64,000 nt of DNA, from the NCBI RefSeq assembly GCF_001279775.1, contig NZ_LGDG01000218.1, positions 24,497 to 88,496 of the forward strand, in the 5' to 3' direction. The position numbers were made by a program, and so were the translations under genes. Below the pieces are notes generated by a model. The model was not told where the DNA came from and made no database searches. It worked only from the letters and a program-made list of their open reading frames with translations. Below are positions 27,278-34,465 of this stretch, one piece after another (position 1 is the first letter of the stretch; every line of letters starts with the position of its first letter). The DNA is from Streptomyces sp. MMG1533 (GTDB taxonomy: Bacteria > Actinomycetota > Actinomycetes > Streptomycetales > Streptomycetaceae).

Positions 27278-27279
27278 AG
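27220..27279 (+). repeat. Three tandem repeats of about 20 bp
   Basis: Units at 27220-27240, 27241-27260 and 27261-27279 share the core CCCCTCCGCTTGGC; the last is altered to CCCCTCCGCTTAGA. They end the LysR relic, and the second and third copies supply the -35 and -10 boxes of the next gene. Confidence 0.75.
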
Positions 27280-27289
27280 TGAACCGGTG
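27253..27289 (+). promoter_or_regulatory. Promoter giving a leaderless mRNA
   Basis: TTGGCG (27253-27258), 16 bases, TAGAGT (27275-27280), then six bases to the GTG at 27287. Transcription should start at or next to the start codon, and no ribosome binding site is present. Confidence 0.55.
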
Positions 27290-28303
27290 AACGGCGACTG
27301 GTTCATACGCGGCCGAGACGGCCGCCTCAGCGTGTATCTGCCTGCGGGCGACGCCGTCGTGTGCCGGGCCGAGCGCGGCCCCGGCGGTCCGTGGGGAGCT
27401 CCCCGCCGGGTGGGCGGCGACCAGAGGCTGCACCCCGTGCTCGCGGTCGGCCAGGGCGCCGACGGCTACGCCCATCTGGTCTCCTGGCGTCCCACCGCCT
27501 CCGGCGAGTCCGGCCTGGTGCACTCGACGCACTTCCGGCCCCGGCTCGCCGCCCTCGACTGGCTTCCGGTCGGGCACCCCAACAAGAAGGGCGCCCGCAC
27601 CGGCCCGCCCGCCGTCGCGGTCGACGCCCGGGGCCGCGCCCATGTCTTCGTACGGAACAAGGGCGGCGGCGTGAGCATGATCGCCCAGAAGGAGAAGGGC
27701 GGCTGGGACCCCTGGCGCGACCTCAAGGGGAGTGACGTACAAGAGGAGTTGGCGGCCGTGACGGGGGAGTCCGGACGCGTCGAGCTCTACGCGGCCGTCC
27801 CCGGGGGCATCCTGCACTGGCGGCAGGAGGAGCCGGGCGCCCAGCCGGTCCTGGAGGAGGCGATCGAGTCCCCGGTCCGCCCCGGCACCCTGCGGGCCCT
27901 CGCCACCTCCCCGGAGAGCACGACCCTCTTCTTCGCCGACACCTCCGGCGACCTGTGCGCCTGGCGCCCCGGCGCCAAGCCGGTCACGCTCCTCGCCTCC
28001 GCGGGCCCCGGCCCGGTCTCGGCCGTCCGCTGCGAACTCGACGGCCACGACTGCACTTTGCTCGCCCAGCGCTCCGCGAGCGGCCGGGTGGCGTTCGCCG
28101 CGTACCCCACCGAGCAGGAGTCGGCGGGCGCCTGGTGGACCGAGTCGGGACCACAACTCCCCGTGGACGCCGAGGTGTCCCTGGCCGTCGACGAGGACGA
28201 CCGGGTCGTGGCCGCCACGCTGTCCCCGTCGAACGGGCAGCTGCTCCTCACCCGCCGCAAGGAAGAGCCGGGCCTGGCGCTGGAGGCCTGGCGGCAGGTT
28301 TGA
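27287..28303 (+). CDS. Beta-propeller-like protein (paralogue 1)
   Basis: A 338-residue cytoplasmic protein without signal peptide or membrane segment. Its sequence is a chain of repeated W/G-rich blades, such as GRAHVFVRNKGGG, WDPWRDLKGSDVQEELAA and LHWRQEEPGA. The pattern suggests a lectin- or sialidase-like beta-propeller; I infer the fold and know no function. The same roughly 330-residue domain makes up the next gene and the C-terminal half of the PIG-L deacetylase at 38434. The GTG start is leaderless. Its place at the edge of the glycopolymer locus suggests glycan binding or scaffolding. Confidence 0.75.
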   Translation: MNGDWFIRGRDGRLSVYLPAGDAVVCRAERGPGGPWGAPRRVGGDQRLHPVLAVGQGADGYAHLVSWRPTASGESGLVHSTHFRPRLAALDWLPVGHPNKKGARTGPPAVAVDARGRAHVFVRNKGGGVSMIAQKEKGGWDPWRDLKGSDVQEELAAVTGESGRVELYAAVPGGILHWRQEEPGAQPVLEEAIESPVRPGTLRALATSPESTTLFFADTSGDLCAWRPGAKPVTLLASAGPGPVSAVRCELDGHDCTLLAQRSASGRVAFAAYPTEQESAGAWWTESGPQLPVDAEVSLAVDEDDRVVAATLSPSNGQLLLTRRKEEPGLALEAWRQV

Positions 28304-28364
28304 GAGGCGGGGGCAGGGGGCGCCGGGTGCGAGGCGTGCTCGGGGACGGCCGCCGGGCTCCCTG

Positions 28365-28391
28365 GTCGCGCCCGTCGCGCCCGTCGCGCAC
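28365..28391 (+). repeat. Three tandem 9-bp repeats
   Basis: GTCGCGCCC, GTCGCGCCC and GTCGCGCAC follow each other at 28365-28391 in the gap between the two propeller genes. Confidence 0.6.
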
Positions 28392-28404
28392 AGGGTCACC
28401 ATGC

Positions 28405-28432
28405 GTTGTTCACCGAACGCACATCCTATGAT
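28405..28432 (+). promoter_or_regulatory. Promoter of the second propeller gene
   Basis: GTTGTT (28405-28410), 16 bases, then TATGAT (28427-28432), a good -10 box, about 80 bases before the start codon. The second propeller gene is thus probably transcribed on its own. Confidence 0.5.
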
Positions 28433-28511
28433 GGGCCAGCTCGGCCCCGCACACAGGTTCGGGACTGGCGGGTCAGCCACGCCGAGCGTCACGGAAGGGG
28501 CAGGTCACGTC

Positions 28512-29633
28512 ATGCGGACCAGATCCGGGCGCGGCGCAGCCCGTGGGAGAACGGCGGACGTCGCCGAGCGCACGGCGGCCGAGGGCCGCGCGGCGCAGGG
28601 CACCGTGGACGGCCGCTGGCTGACCCTCGGCAAGGACGGCCGCCTGACCGCCTACGCCCGCACCCGGGAGGGCCTGCTGCGGTGGACCGAGGTCCGGCCG
28701 GGCGGCCCGGCATGGACGGCACCCGACTTCTTCCCGGTCGCGAACCTGACGCATCTGTACCTCGCCCAGGGCACCGACACCTACGTGCACTTCCTCGGCC
28801 GGCGCGAGGTCGCCAGGGGCGACGGCCCGCCCGCCGTCGACGTCGTGCACGCCATCCAGTACCAGACCTGTCGCCCCGTCACCGAGTGGCGCTCGCTCGG
28901 CAATCCCCACCAGGACCGCGACAAGGCGTCCCGCTTCGGCGTCCCGGTGGCCGCCGTCGGCGAGTCGGGTCGTGTGCACGTCTTCGTCCGGAACGCCGGT
29001 CGCGGGGTGATGCTGCGCCGGGAGGCCCCCACCGGGAAGTGGGAGCCGTGGAAGGACCTCACGGGCAGCGGCGTACGGGACGGACTCGCCGCGGTCGCCC
29101 ACGACTCCGGGCGCATCGAGCTGCTGGCCGGCGGTGAGCAGGACGCCATGTGGTGGCGCCAGGCCGAGCCCGACGGCGACTTCCGGACGGAGCCGAACAT
29201 CCCGGTCCGGGTGGCGCCGGGCACGGCGAGTGCCCTGTCGACCGGGCCCGACCGGGCGACGTACTACTGGGCCGACCCCGACACGGGCGGGCTCGTCGCC
29301 CATCGCCCCGGCGGCTGGGTGATCCCGCTCGGCGGCGCACCGGCGGGGGATCCGGTCGCGGTGCTGCGCGCGATGCTCGACGGATACGACTGCACGCTGC
29401 TGGCCCACCGCGATCTCGACGGGCAGGTCATGCTCGCGGCGTTCGGCACGGAGAACGAGCAGGGGGGCGTGTGGTGGTCGCCGACCGGCGAACGCTGCGT
29501 GGGTGCCCCGGCGTTGGCGCTCGACGGCCACGGCCGTGTCGTACTCGCCGTGCTCGGCCAGGACGGAGCGCTGCACATCTCCCGGCAGACCTCCGAGCCG
29601 GGGTTCTCGCTGGCCCCGTCCATCCGCCTCTGA
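28512..29633 (+). CDS. Beta-propeller-like protein (paralogue 2)
   Basis: A 373-residue homologue of the preceding protein, with a basic 30-residue N-terminal extension (MRTRSGRGAARGRTADVAER) and no membrane segment. Matching blades are GRVHVFVRNAGRG, WEPWKDLTGSGVRDGLAA, MWWRQAEPDG and YDCTLLAHRDLDG. The ATG at 28512 lies eight bases after CAGG and close to a GGAAGGGG stretch; the frame is open further upstream but past the promoter. The match to paralogue 1 and to the deacetylase C-terminus extends over the whole domain, so the three arose by duplication. It is convergent with the LCP gene. Confidence 0.75.
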   Translation: MRTRSGRGAARGRTADVAERTAAEGRAAQGTVDGRWLTLGKDGRLTAYARTREGLLRWTEVRPGGPAWTAPDFFPVANLTHLYLAQGTDTYVHFLGRREVARGDGPPAVDVVHAIQYQTCRPVTEWRSLGNPHQDRDKASRFGVPVAAVGESGRVHVFVRNAGRGVMLRREAPTGKWEPWKDLTGSGVRDGLAAVAHDSGRIELLAGGEQDAMWWRQAEPDGDFRTEPNIPVRVAPGTASALSTGPDRATYYWADPDTGGLVAHRPGGWVIPLGGAPAGDPVAVLRAMLDGYDCTLLAHRDLDGQVMLAAFGTENEQGGVWWSPTGERCVGAPALALDGHGRVVLAVLGQDGALHISRQTSEPGFSLAPSIRL

Positions 29634-29640
29634 CGGTCGG

Positions 29641-29666
29641 ACGGGGCCCCGCGGGGCTCAGCCCCC
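29641..29666. terminator. Weak hairpin between convergent genes
   Basis: A GC-rich region with CCCCGCGGGG (29647-29656) and an outer GGGGC/GCCCC pair spans the 24-base gap between the second propeller gene and the LCP gene and may terminate both. Confidence 0.4.
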
Positions 29667-30743
29667 GGCCGGTGACTTCTTGGCCGACTCGGGTATGTCC
29701 TGGTCCTTGCGCAGCGCCTCCCACAGCTGTTCGGTCTGCGGCTGGGCGGCGACGACCCGGTTGGGGTCCTGGGTGTCGTACTTCACCGGCAGCATGATCG
29801 TGTCCATGGAGGCCGGGTCGACCCCGTTCATGCTGCGGCCGAACTCGGCGAGTTCGGTGAGCGAGGCGAGGTCGGAGTCGGTGGTGAGGGACTCGGTGAG
29901 CTCGTCGGCGATCTTGAAGGTCTTGGTGGGGCTGCCCAGCAGGTCCTGCTTCTTGATCTCGGACAGCAGGGCGATCATGAACTTCTGCTGGAGGCCGATG
30001 CGGCCGAGGTCGCTGCCGTCGCCGTAGCCGTACCGGGTGCGCACGAACTGCAGGGACTCGGTGCCGTTCAGCCGGTGTGTGCCGGCCCCGAGGTCCAGGC
30101 CGCTGTTGCCGTCCTTGATCGGCTCGTCGAGGGTCACGGTCACCCCGCCGATGGCGTCCACGAGGCCCTTGAAGCCGGCGAAGTCGATCTCCATGTAGTG
30201 GTCCATGCGGACCCCGGACATCTGCTCCACGGTCTTGACCACACAGGCCGGACCGACCTGCGCGTAGATGGAGTTGAACATCACGCGCTTCGCCGAGGCC
30301 ACCTCGGTGCCGTCGGACTTCGCGCACGCGGGGCGGGTGACCAGGGTGTCGCGCGGGATGCTGACGGCGACGGCCTTCGTACGGCCCTCGGGTATGTGCA
30401 TCACCAGCGCGGTGTCGGAGCGCGCTCCGGAGACCTTGCCCTTGTCCAGGGCGGCGTTGGCGCCGGCGCGCGAGTCGGAGCCCAGGATCAGGATGTTCTG
30501 GCCGGAGGTGGGCAGTTTCTCGGGCCGGCCGCCGCCGATGGCGTCATCGATGTCGACGCCCTTGATGTTGCCGTCGAGGTCCCGGTAGAGCCAGTAGCCG
30601 GTGCCGCCCGCGGCCAGTACGACGGTGACGAGGCCCAGCGCCACCCAGCGGCCCACGCGGCGTCGGCGCGGTGCGGCGGCCCTGCGGCCCGACGGCGCTC
30701 GCCTGGATCTGCGGGGGCTGGTGTCCGTCGGGGCATGCGTCAT
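29658..30743 (-). CDS. LytR-CpsA-Psr (LCP) family glycopolymer ligase
   Basis: A 361-residue type II membrane protein: a basic cytoplasmic arm to about residue 30, one membrane helix (WVALGLVTVVLAAGGTGYWL) and an extracellular LCP domain. The family core is present: NILILGSDSRAG, RSDTALVMHI, SIPRDTLV, the FAGFKGLVDAIGGV helix and RYGYGDGSDLGRIGLQQKF. LCP enzymes move undecaprenyl-linked glycopolymers (teichoic acids, capsule, arabinogalactan) to peptidoglycan or protein. Its neighbours are Stealth-type polymerases, so it is a good candidate for anchoring that polymer. The ATG start follows GAGGAC. It is divergent from the Stealth operon. Confidence 0.9.
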   Translation of the reverse strand: MTHAPTDTSPRRSRRAPSGRRAAAPRRRRVGRWVALGLVTVVLAAGGTGYWLYRDLDGNIKGVDIDDAIGGGRPEKLPTSGQNILILGSDSRAGANAALDKGKVSGARSDTALVMHIPEGRTKAVAVSIPRDTLVTRPACAKSDGTEVASAKRVMFNSIYAQVGPACVVKTVEQMSGVRMDHYMEIDFAGFKGLVDAIGGVTVTLDEPIKDGNSGLDLGAGTHRLNGTESLQFVRTRYGYGDGSDLGRIGLQQKFMIALLSEIKKQDLLGSPTKTFKIADELTESLTTDSDLASLTELAEFGRSMNGVDPASMDTIMLPVKYDTQDPNRVVAAQPQTEQLWEALRKDQDIPESAKKSPAGG

Positions 30744-31198
30744 GCCTCGGTCCTCTCTCGCTCAAATGGCTCGTTGCCTGGGTCTGTACGTGGGGGGCAC
30801 GAGTGGGGGGAGAGGGGCCGGGCCCGCGCGGCGGCGAACACCGTGATGTGGCCCGAACTATAAACCGATTTCCTGGTGTGTCGGTGCCGGAGGCCCGTTT
30901 ACCCACCAGATTCCGGATGTTCAATGGTTGCACGCATGACCGTGTGTTTTGGGTTACTTCTGAATGGCGTTGACAGCTATGTGTACGCCTGGTGATGATG
31001 TGCCGGACCTGTGAAGGTTAAATCTTAGGTGTGAATGAAACGTCGGCGAAGCAGTCGGCGGAGTGTGTGGTCGCTGATTCGAGCCGGGGGGCACGAGGGC
31101 GGGCGGCCATCAGTACTCACCATCGGCCTCGGCCAGGTGAGAAACAACAGGGGGGGTGGCTGAGGTGCTGCGTGCGTCGGCCCGTGAAGGGCGGCGGT
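30744..31198. promoter_or_regulatory. Divergent control region, LCP gene and Stealth operon
   Basis: This gap is more A+T-rich than its surroundings. Toward the Stealth operon there is TTGACA (30970-30975) with TGATGA 17 bases on (30993-30998). Toward the LCP gene there is TATAGT read on the minus strand (30857-30862) with a weak -35. The frame of the first Stealth gene is open from a GTG at 31031, so 31031-31198 might be coding, though I favour the later start. Confidence 0.5.
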
Positions 31199-32827
31199 GT
31201 GACGGCCGTATCTGATCACGTCGTCCAACAGGCGCCGGGCGCAGCCGCCCGGACCCGACGGGGCGAGGGGGGACACGCACGTCCGGCAGCGGCCGGACCC
31301 ACGACTTTCACCCCGGAGCACGGCGACGTCTACGTGGAACCGGGACTCACCCCGCTGGCGGGCCGCGAGGCCAACCGCTCCGCGCTCACCGCCCTGCTCG
31401 ACAGCGTCGGCGTGGCGTACTTCGCGGTTCGCGGCACCTCCGACCACGGCACGGTGATCGCCGTCGCCGAGGAGGACCGGGACCGGGTGCTGGCGGTGGT
31501 GTTCCGCGGACTCAGCCAGTTCCCGGGGCACCTGAGCGTGGTCGACCCGGACGCACCGCGGCCGGCCAAGCCCGTCTCCTCGCGGGACGCCAAGGCCTGG
31601 CGCGCGGTCGCAAGTGCCCGGATCCTGCAGGTCAGTTGGTACCGCACCGACCCGGGCCGGCACCTGTTGCTCGGTCACGAGTACGGCTGCGCCATCGAGT
31701 TCTGGCAGCGGCACGGCACCCACCTGGTCGCGCCCCGCGCCAACCGCGCCACCTGGGCCGTCGCCGCCGACGGGGGGAACGTGCTGGGCGCGGCCCGGCT
31801 GTTCAGCCGCTTCGTGTCGGACTGGACGCCGGCCCCGCTCGCGCCCGCCCTGGCCACCCGCCCCGAGTTCCTGGTGCACTGCGCCGACGACATCGCCTTC
31901 CCCGTCGACGCCGTCTACACCTGGGTCGACGGTGACGACCCGGCCTGGAAGCAGCGCAAGGCACAGGCCAAGGGCGAGGTGTACCACGCCGAGTCGGCGA
32001 GCGACGCCCGCTTCATCAGCCGTGACGAACTGCGCTACTCGGTGCGCTCGATCCACCTGTTCGCGCCGTGGATCCGCAACATCTACATCGTCACCGACGA
32101 CCAGGTGCCGCCCTGGCTGCGCGAGGACGTGCCCGGGCTGCGCATCGCCACGCACCGGGAGATCTTCCGCAACCCGGCGGACCTGCCGACCTTCAACTCG
32201 CACTCGATCGAGAGCCAGTTGCACCACATCGAGGGCCTGGCCGAGCACTTCCTGTACTTCAACGACGACATGTTCATGGGCCGCCCGGTGGCCCCGCACG
32301 CCTTCTTCACCCCCACCGGCACGGCGCGTTACTTCCCCTCGCGCAACCGCATCCCGCAGGGACCGGTCGTCGAGACCGACACCCCGGTCGACGCAGCGTG
32401 CAAGAACAACCGCGCCCTGCTGCTCGAACGTTTCGGCAGAGTGATCACCCAGCCCATGGAGCACATCCCGTACGCCCTGCGCCGCTCCGCGATGGAAGAG
32501 GCCGAACGCGACTTTCCCGAAGCCTGGGCGCGCACCTCGGCCAGCAGGTTCCGGGCGATGACCGACCTGTCGCCGACCTCGTCCTTCGCGCTCTACTACG
32601 CGGCCCTGACCGGACGGGCGCAGCCCGGCTCGATGCCCTTCACCTACCTCCAACTCGCCGTGCCCGACCTCGCCGACCGGCTGCAACGCCTGCTCGACGG
32701 ACGCGACCAGGACACCTTCTGTCTCAACGACGCCTTCTCGACCCCCGAGGACATCGAGGCCCAGCAGGAGCTGCTGGACGGCTTCCTCGATTCCTACTTC
32801 CCCACCCCCAGCCCCCACGAGCGATGA
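31199..32827 (+). CDS. Stealth-family phosphosugar transferase 1
   Basis: Stealth proteins are hexose-1-phosphate or N-acetylhexosamine-1-phosphate transferases that build phosphodiester-linked capsular glycopolymers and are related to eukaryotic GlcNAc-1-phosphotransferase. All four conserved regions are present in this 542-residue protein. CR1 is FPVDAVYTWVDGDDPAW near residue 234, CR2 SRDELRYSVRSIHLFAPW near 274, CR3 PTFNSHSIESQLHHIEG near 330 with YFNDDMFMG near 352, and CR4 CLNDAF near 507. An N-terminal module of about 200 residues is shared by all three Stealth proteins here. The GTG at 31199 follows GAAGG by eight bases; a GTG at 31031 would add 56 residues. Confidence 0.88.
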   Translation: MTAVSDHVVQQAPGAAARTRRGEGGHARPAAAGPTTFTPEHGDVYVEPGLTPLAGREANRSALTALLDSVGVAYFAVRGTSDHGTVIAVAEEDRDRVLAVVFRGLSQFPGHLSVVDPDAPRPAKPVSSRDAKAWRAVASARILQVSWYRTDPGRHLLLGHEYGCAIEFWQRHGTHLVAPRANRATWAVAADGGNVLGAARLFSRFVSDWTPAPLAPALATRPEFLVHCADDIAFPVDAVYTWVDGDDPAWKQRKAQAKGEVYHAESASDARFISRDELRYSVRSIHLFAPWIRNIYIVTDDQVPPWLREDVPGLRIATHREIFRNPADLPTFNSHSIESQLHHIEGLAEHFLYFNDDMFMGRPVAPHAFFTPTGTARYFPSRNRIPQGPVVETDTPVDAACKNNRALLLERFGRVITQPMEHIPYALRRSAMEEAERDFPEAWARTSASRFRAMTDLSPTSSFALYYAALTGRAQPGSMPFTYLQLAVPDLADRLQRLLDGRDQDTFCLNDAFSTPEDIEAQQELLDGFLDSYFPTPSPHER

Positions 32828-32842
32828 AACGGAGTTCATGAC

Positions 32843-34465
32843 GTGTCGGACCCGACGTCCATGAGCTCCGCAGCCCAGGTCTACAAACGATTCGTTCCCC
32901 AGCCGGTGCGCGCGGCCGCGACCACCACCGTGCCCGTGGGCGTACGACGCAAGGTCAAGCGGCAGCTGGCCCGGACCCTCGGCCGGCGCGAGGCACGGCT
33001 GCACCGCCGTGCCCTGCGCCGGGTGCGCAAAGTGGAGTTCGGCCATTCCGAACGCCGTACCAAGGCACCCGACGGCAGGATCGGCCACGTCCACACCGGC
33101 CTCACCGTCGACCTGGCCCGCCGGCTCGACCACGACCTGGTCACCCACGCCCTCGACACGGCCGACATCCCCTGGTTCGCCGTGCCCGCGCTCGACGACC
33201 GCCGCGTCTGCCTGGCCGTCGACCAGCAGGACAAGGGTGCCGTCCGCCGGGTGCTACGCGCGTTGCTGGAGGAACACACCGGCTACGTGGTCTCCGTCTC
33301 ACCCGCCCAAAGCGACACCGGGGAGATCCCGGGCAGCCATGTGAAGGCGTGGAAGCACTACGCCAAGGCCAAGGTCATCCGCCTCAGCTGGCTGCGCACC
33401 GACCCCACCGAGCACCTCTGGACCGGCGAGGACCAGGGCATCGAGATCGAGTTCTGGACCACCGACACGAAACTGCCCCAGGAGCGCCTCGTCGGACCCC
33501 GCCCCAACCGGGTCCAGCGCTCCGTGCCCAGTGACGCGCCCGGCGTCGAGATCGGCCTCGACCGGCTCTGCGGCTACGCGGACATCGACGGCGACATGGA
33601 GCCGACGATCACGCTGGAGACCTTCGACGTCCTGCGCCTCGAAGAGATCACCTTCCCCGTCGACGCGGTCCTGTTGTGGCAGCACCCCACCCCCTGGGGC
33701 GAGGAGCTGCTGCGCGCCGCGCTGCGCTCCCTGCACCAGTACGCCCCCTGGGTGGACGTCGTCCACGTGGTCGCCGAGGCCGAACCGCCCGCCTGGCTGA
33801 AGGCCGGCGACCGGCTCACCGTGGTCCGCGCCCGGCCCGGCGCCGAGTGGTACCTGCACCAACTGCCCGACCTCGCCGACCACTTCCTGCTGCTGCGCCC
33901 CGGCGCCCTGCTCGGCCGGCCGGTCCGCCCCTTCGACTACTTCACGCCGAACGGCTCGACCCGCCCCCGGCGCGGCCCCTGGAACGCCCAGGAGTCCTTC
34001 GCGCCGTGGACCCGCGCCGCGTACTCAGCCACCGGCCGGGTCGCCTCCCACGGCTACGCGCACGGCCCCCAGCCGCACCGCGCCGAGAACATCGCCCGGC
34101 TCGCCGGGACCGGCGCCGCCCCGCTGCCCCTCGACGACGGGCAGCTGCTGTCCGTCGTCCCCGGCACCCACCCGATGGACGGCATGGTCCACCACGTCGG
34201 GCACACCGCCGGACTCGCCGAGCCCTCCGGCGAGGCGTTCGTGACAGTGCACGCCGCGATGCCCGGCATCACCTCCCACCTCAACCGGCTCCTCGTCCGC
34301 CGCGACACCCAGCAGATCCAGCTCTTCGGTCTCGGTACGGAAGAGGCGCGCACCCGGCGCGGCACCAAGGCCGTCGTGCGGTTCCTGCGCCGCTACTTCC
34401 CGGTCCCCAGCGTCTTCGAGCAGGACCCCTCCCACCCCTCCGAGAAGGCGGACAACCGGCCGTGA
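32843..34465 (+). CDS. Stealth-like protein 2, catalytic motifs lost
   Basis: A 540-residue homologue of its two neighbours that keeps the shared N-terminal module and the overall order but not the catalytic signatures. CR1 has changed from AVYTWVDG to AVLLWQHP. The CR3 stretch PTFNSH-IES is gone (LHQLPDLADHFLLL is what aligns), and the YFNDDMF aspartates are replaced by LRPGALLG. CR4 has no CxND. The reading frame is intact with strong GC3 bias, so it is a maintained pseudoenzyme rather than a decaying gene. It begins 15 bases after Stealth 1 with GGAG before the GTG. A regulatory or scaffold role for an active partner is a reasonable inference. Confidence 0.8.
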   Translation: MSDPTSMSSAAQVYKRFVPQPVRAAATTTVPVGVRRKVKRQLARTLGRREARLHRRALRRVRKVEFGHSERRTKAPDGRIGHVHTGLTVDLARRLDHDLVTHALDTADIPWFAVPALDDRRVCLAVDQQDKGAVRRVLRALLEEHTGYVVSVSPAQSDTGEIPGSHVKAWKHYAKAKVIRLSWLRTDPTEHLWTGEDQGIEIEFWTTDTKLPQERLVGPRPNRVQRSVPSDAPGVEIGLDRLCGYADIDGDMEPTITLETFDVLRLEEITFPVDAVLLWQHPTPWGEELLRAALRSLHQYAPWVDVVHVVAEAEPPAWLKAGDRLTVVRARPGAEWYLHQLPDLADHFLLLRPGALLGRPVRPFDYFTPNGSTRPRRGPWNAQESFAPWTRAAYSATGRVASHGYAHGPQPHRAENIARLAGTGAAPLPLDDGQLLSVVPGTHPMDGMVHHVGHTAGLAEPSGEAFVTVHAAMPGITSHLNRLLVRRDTQQIQLFGLGTEEARTRRGTKAVVRFLRRYFPVPSVFEQDPSHPSEKADNRP

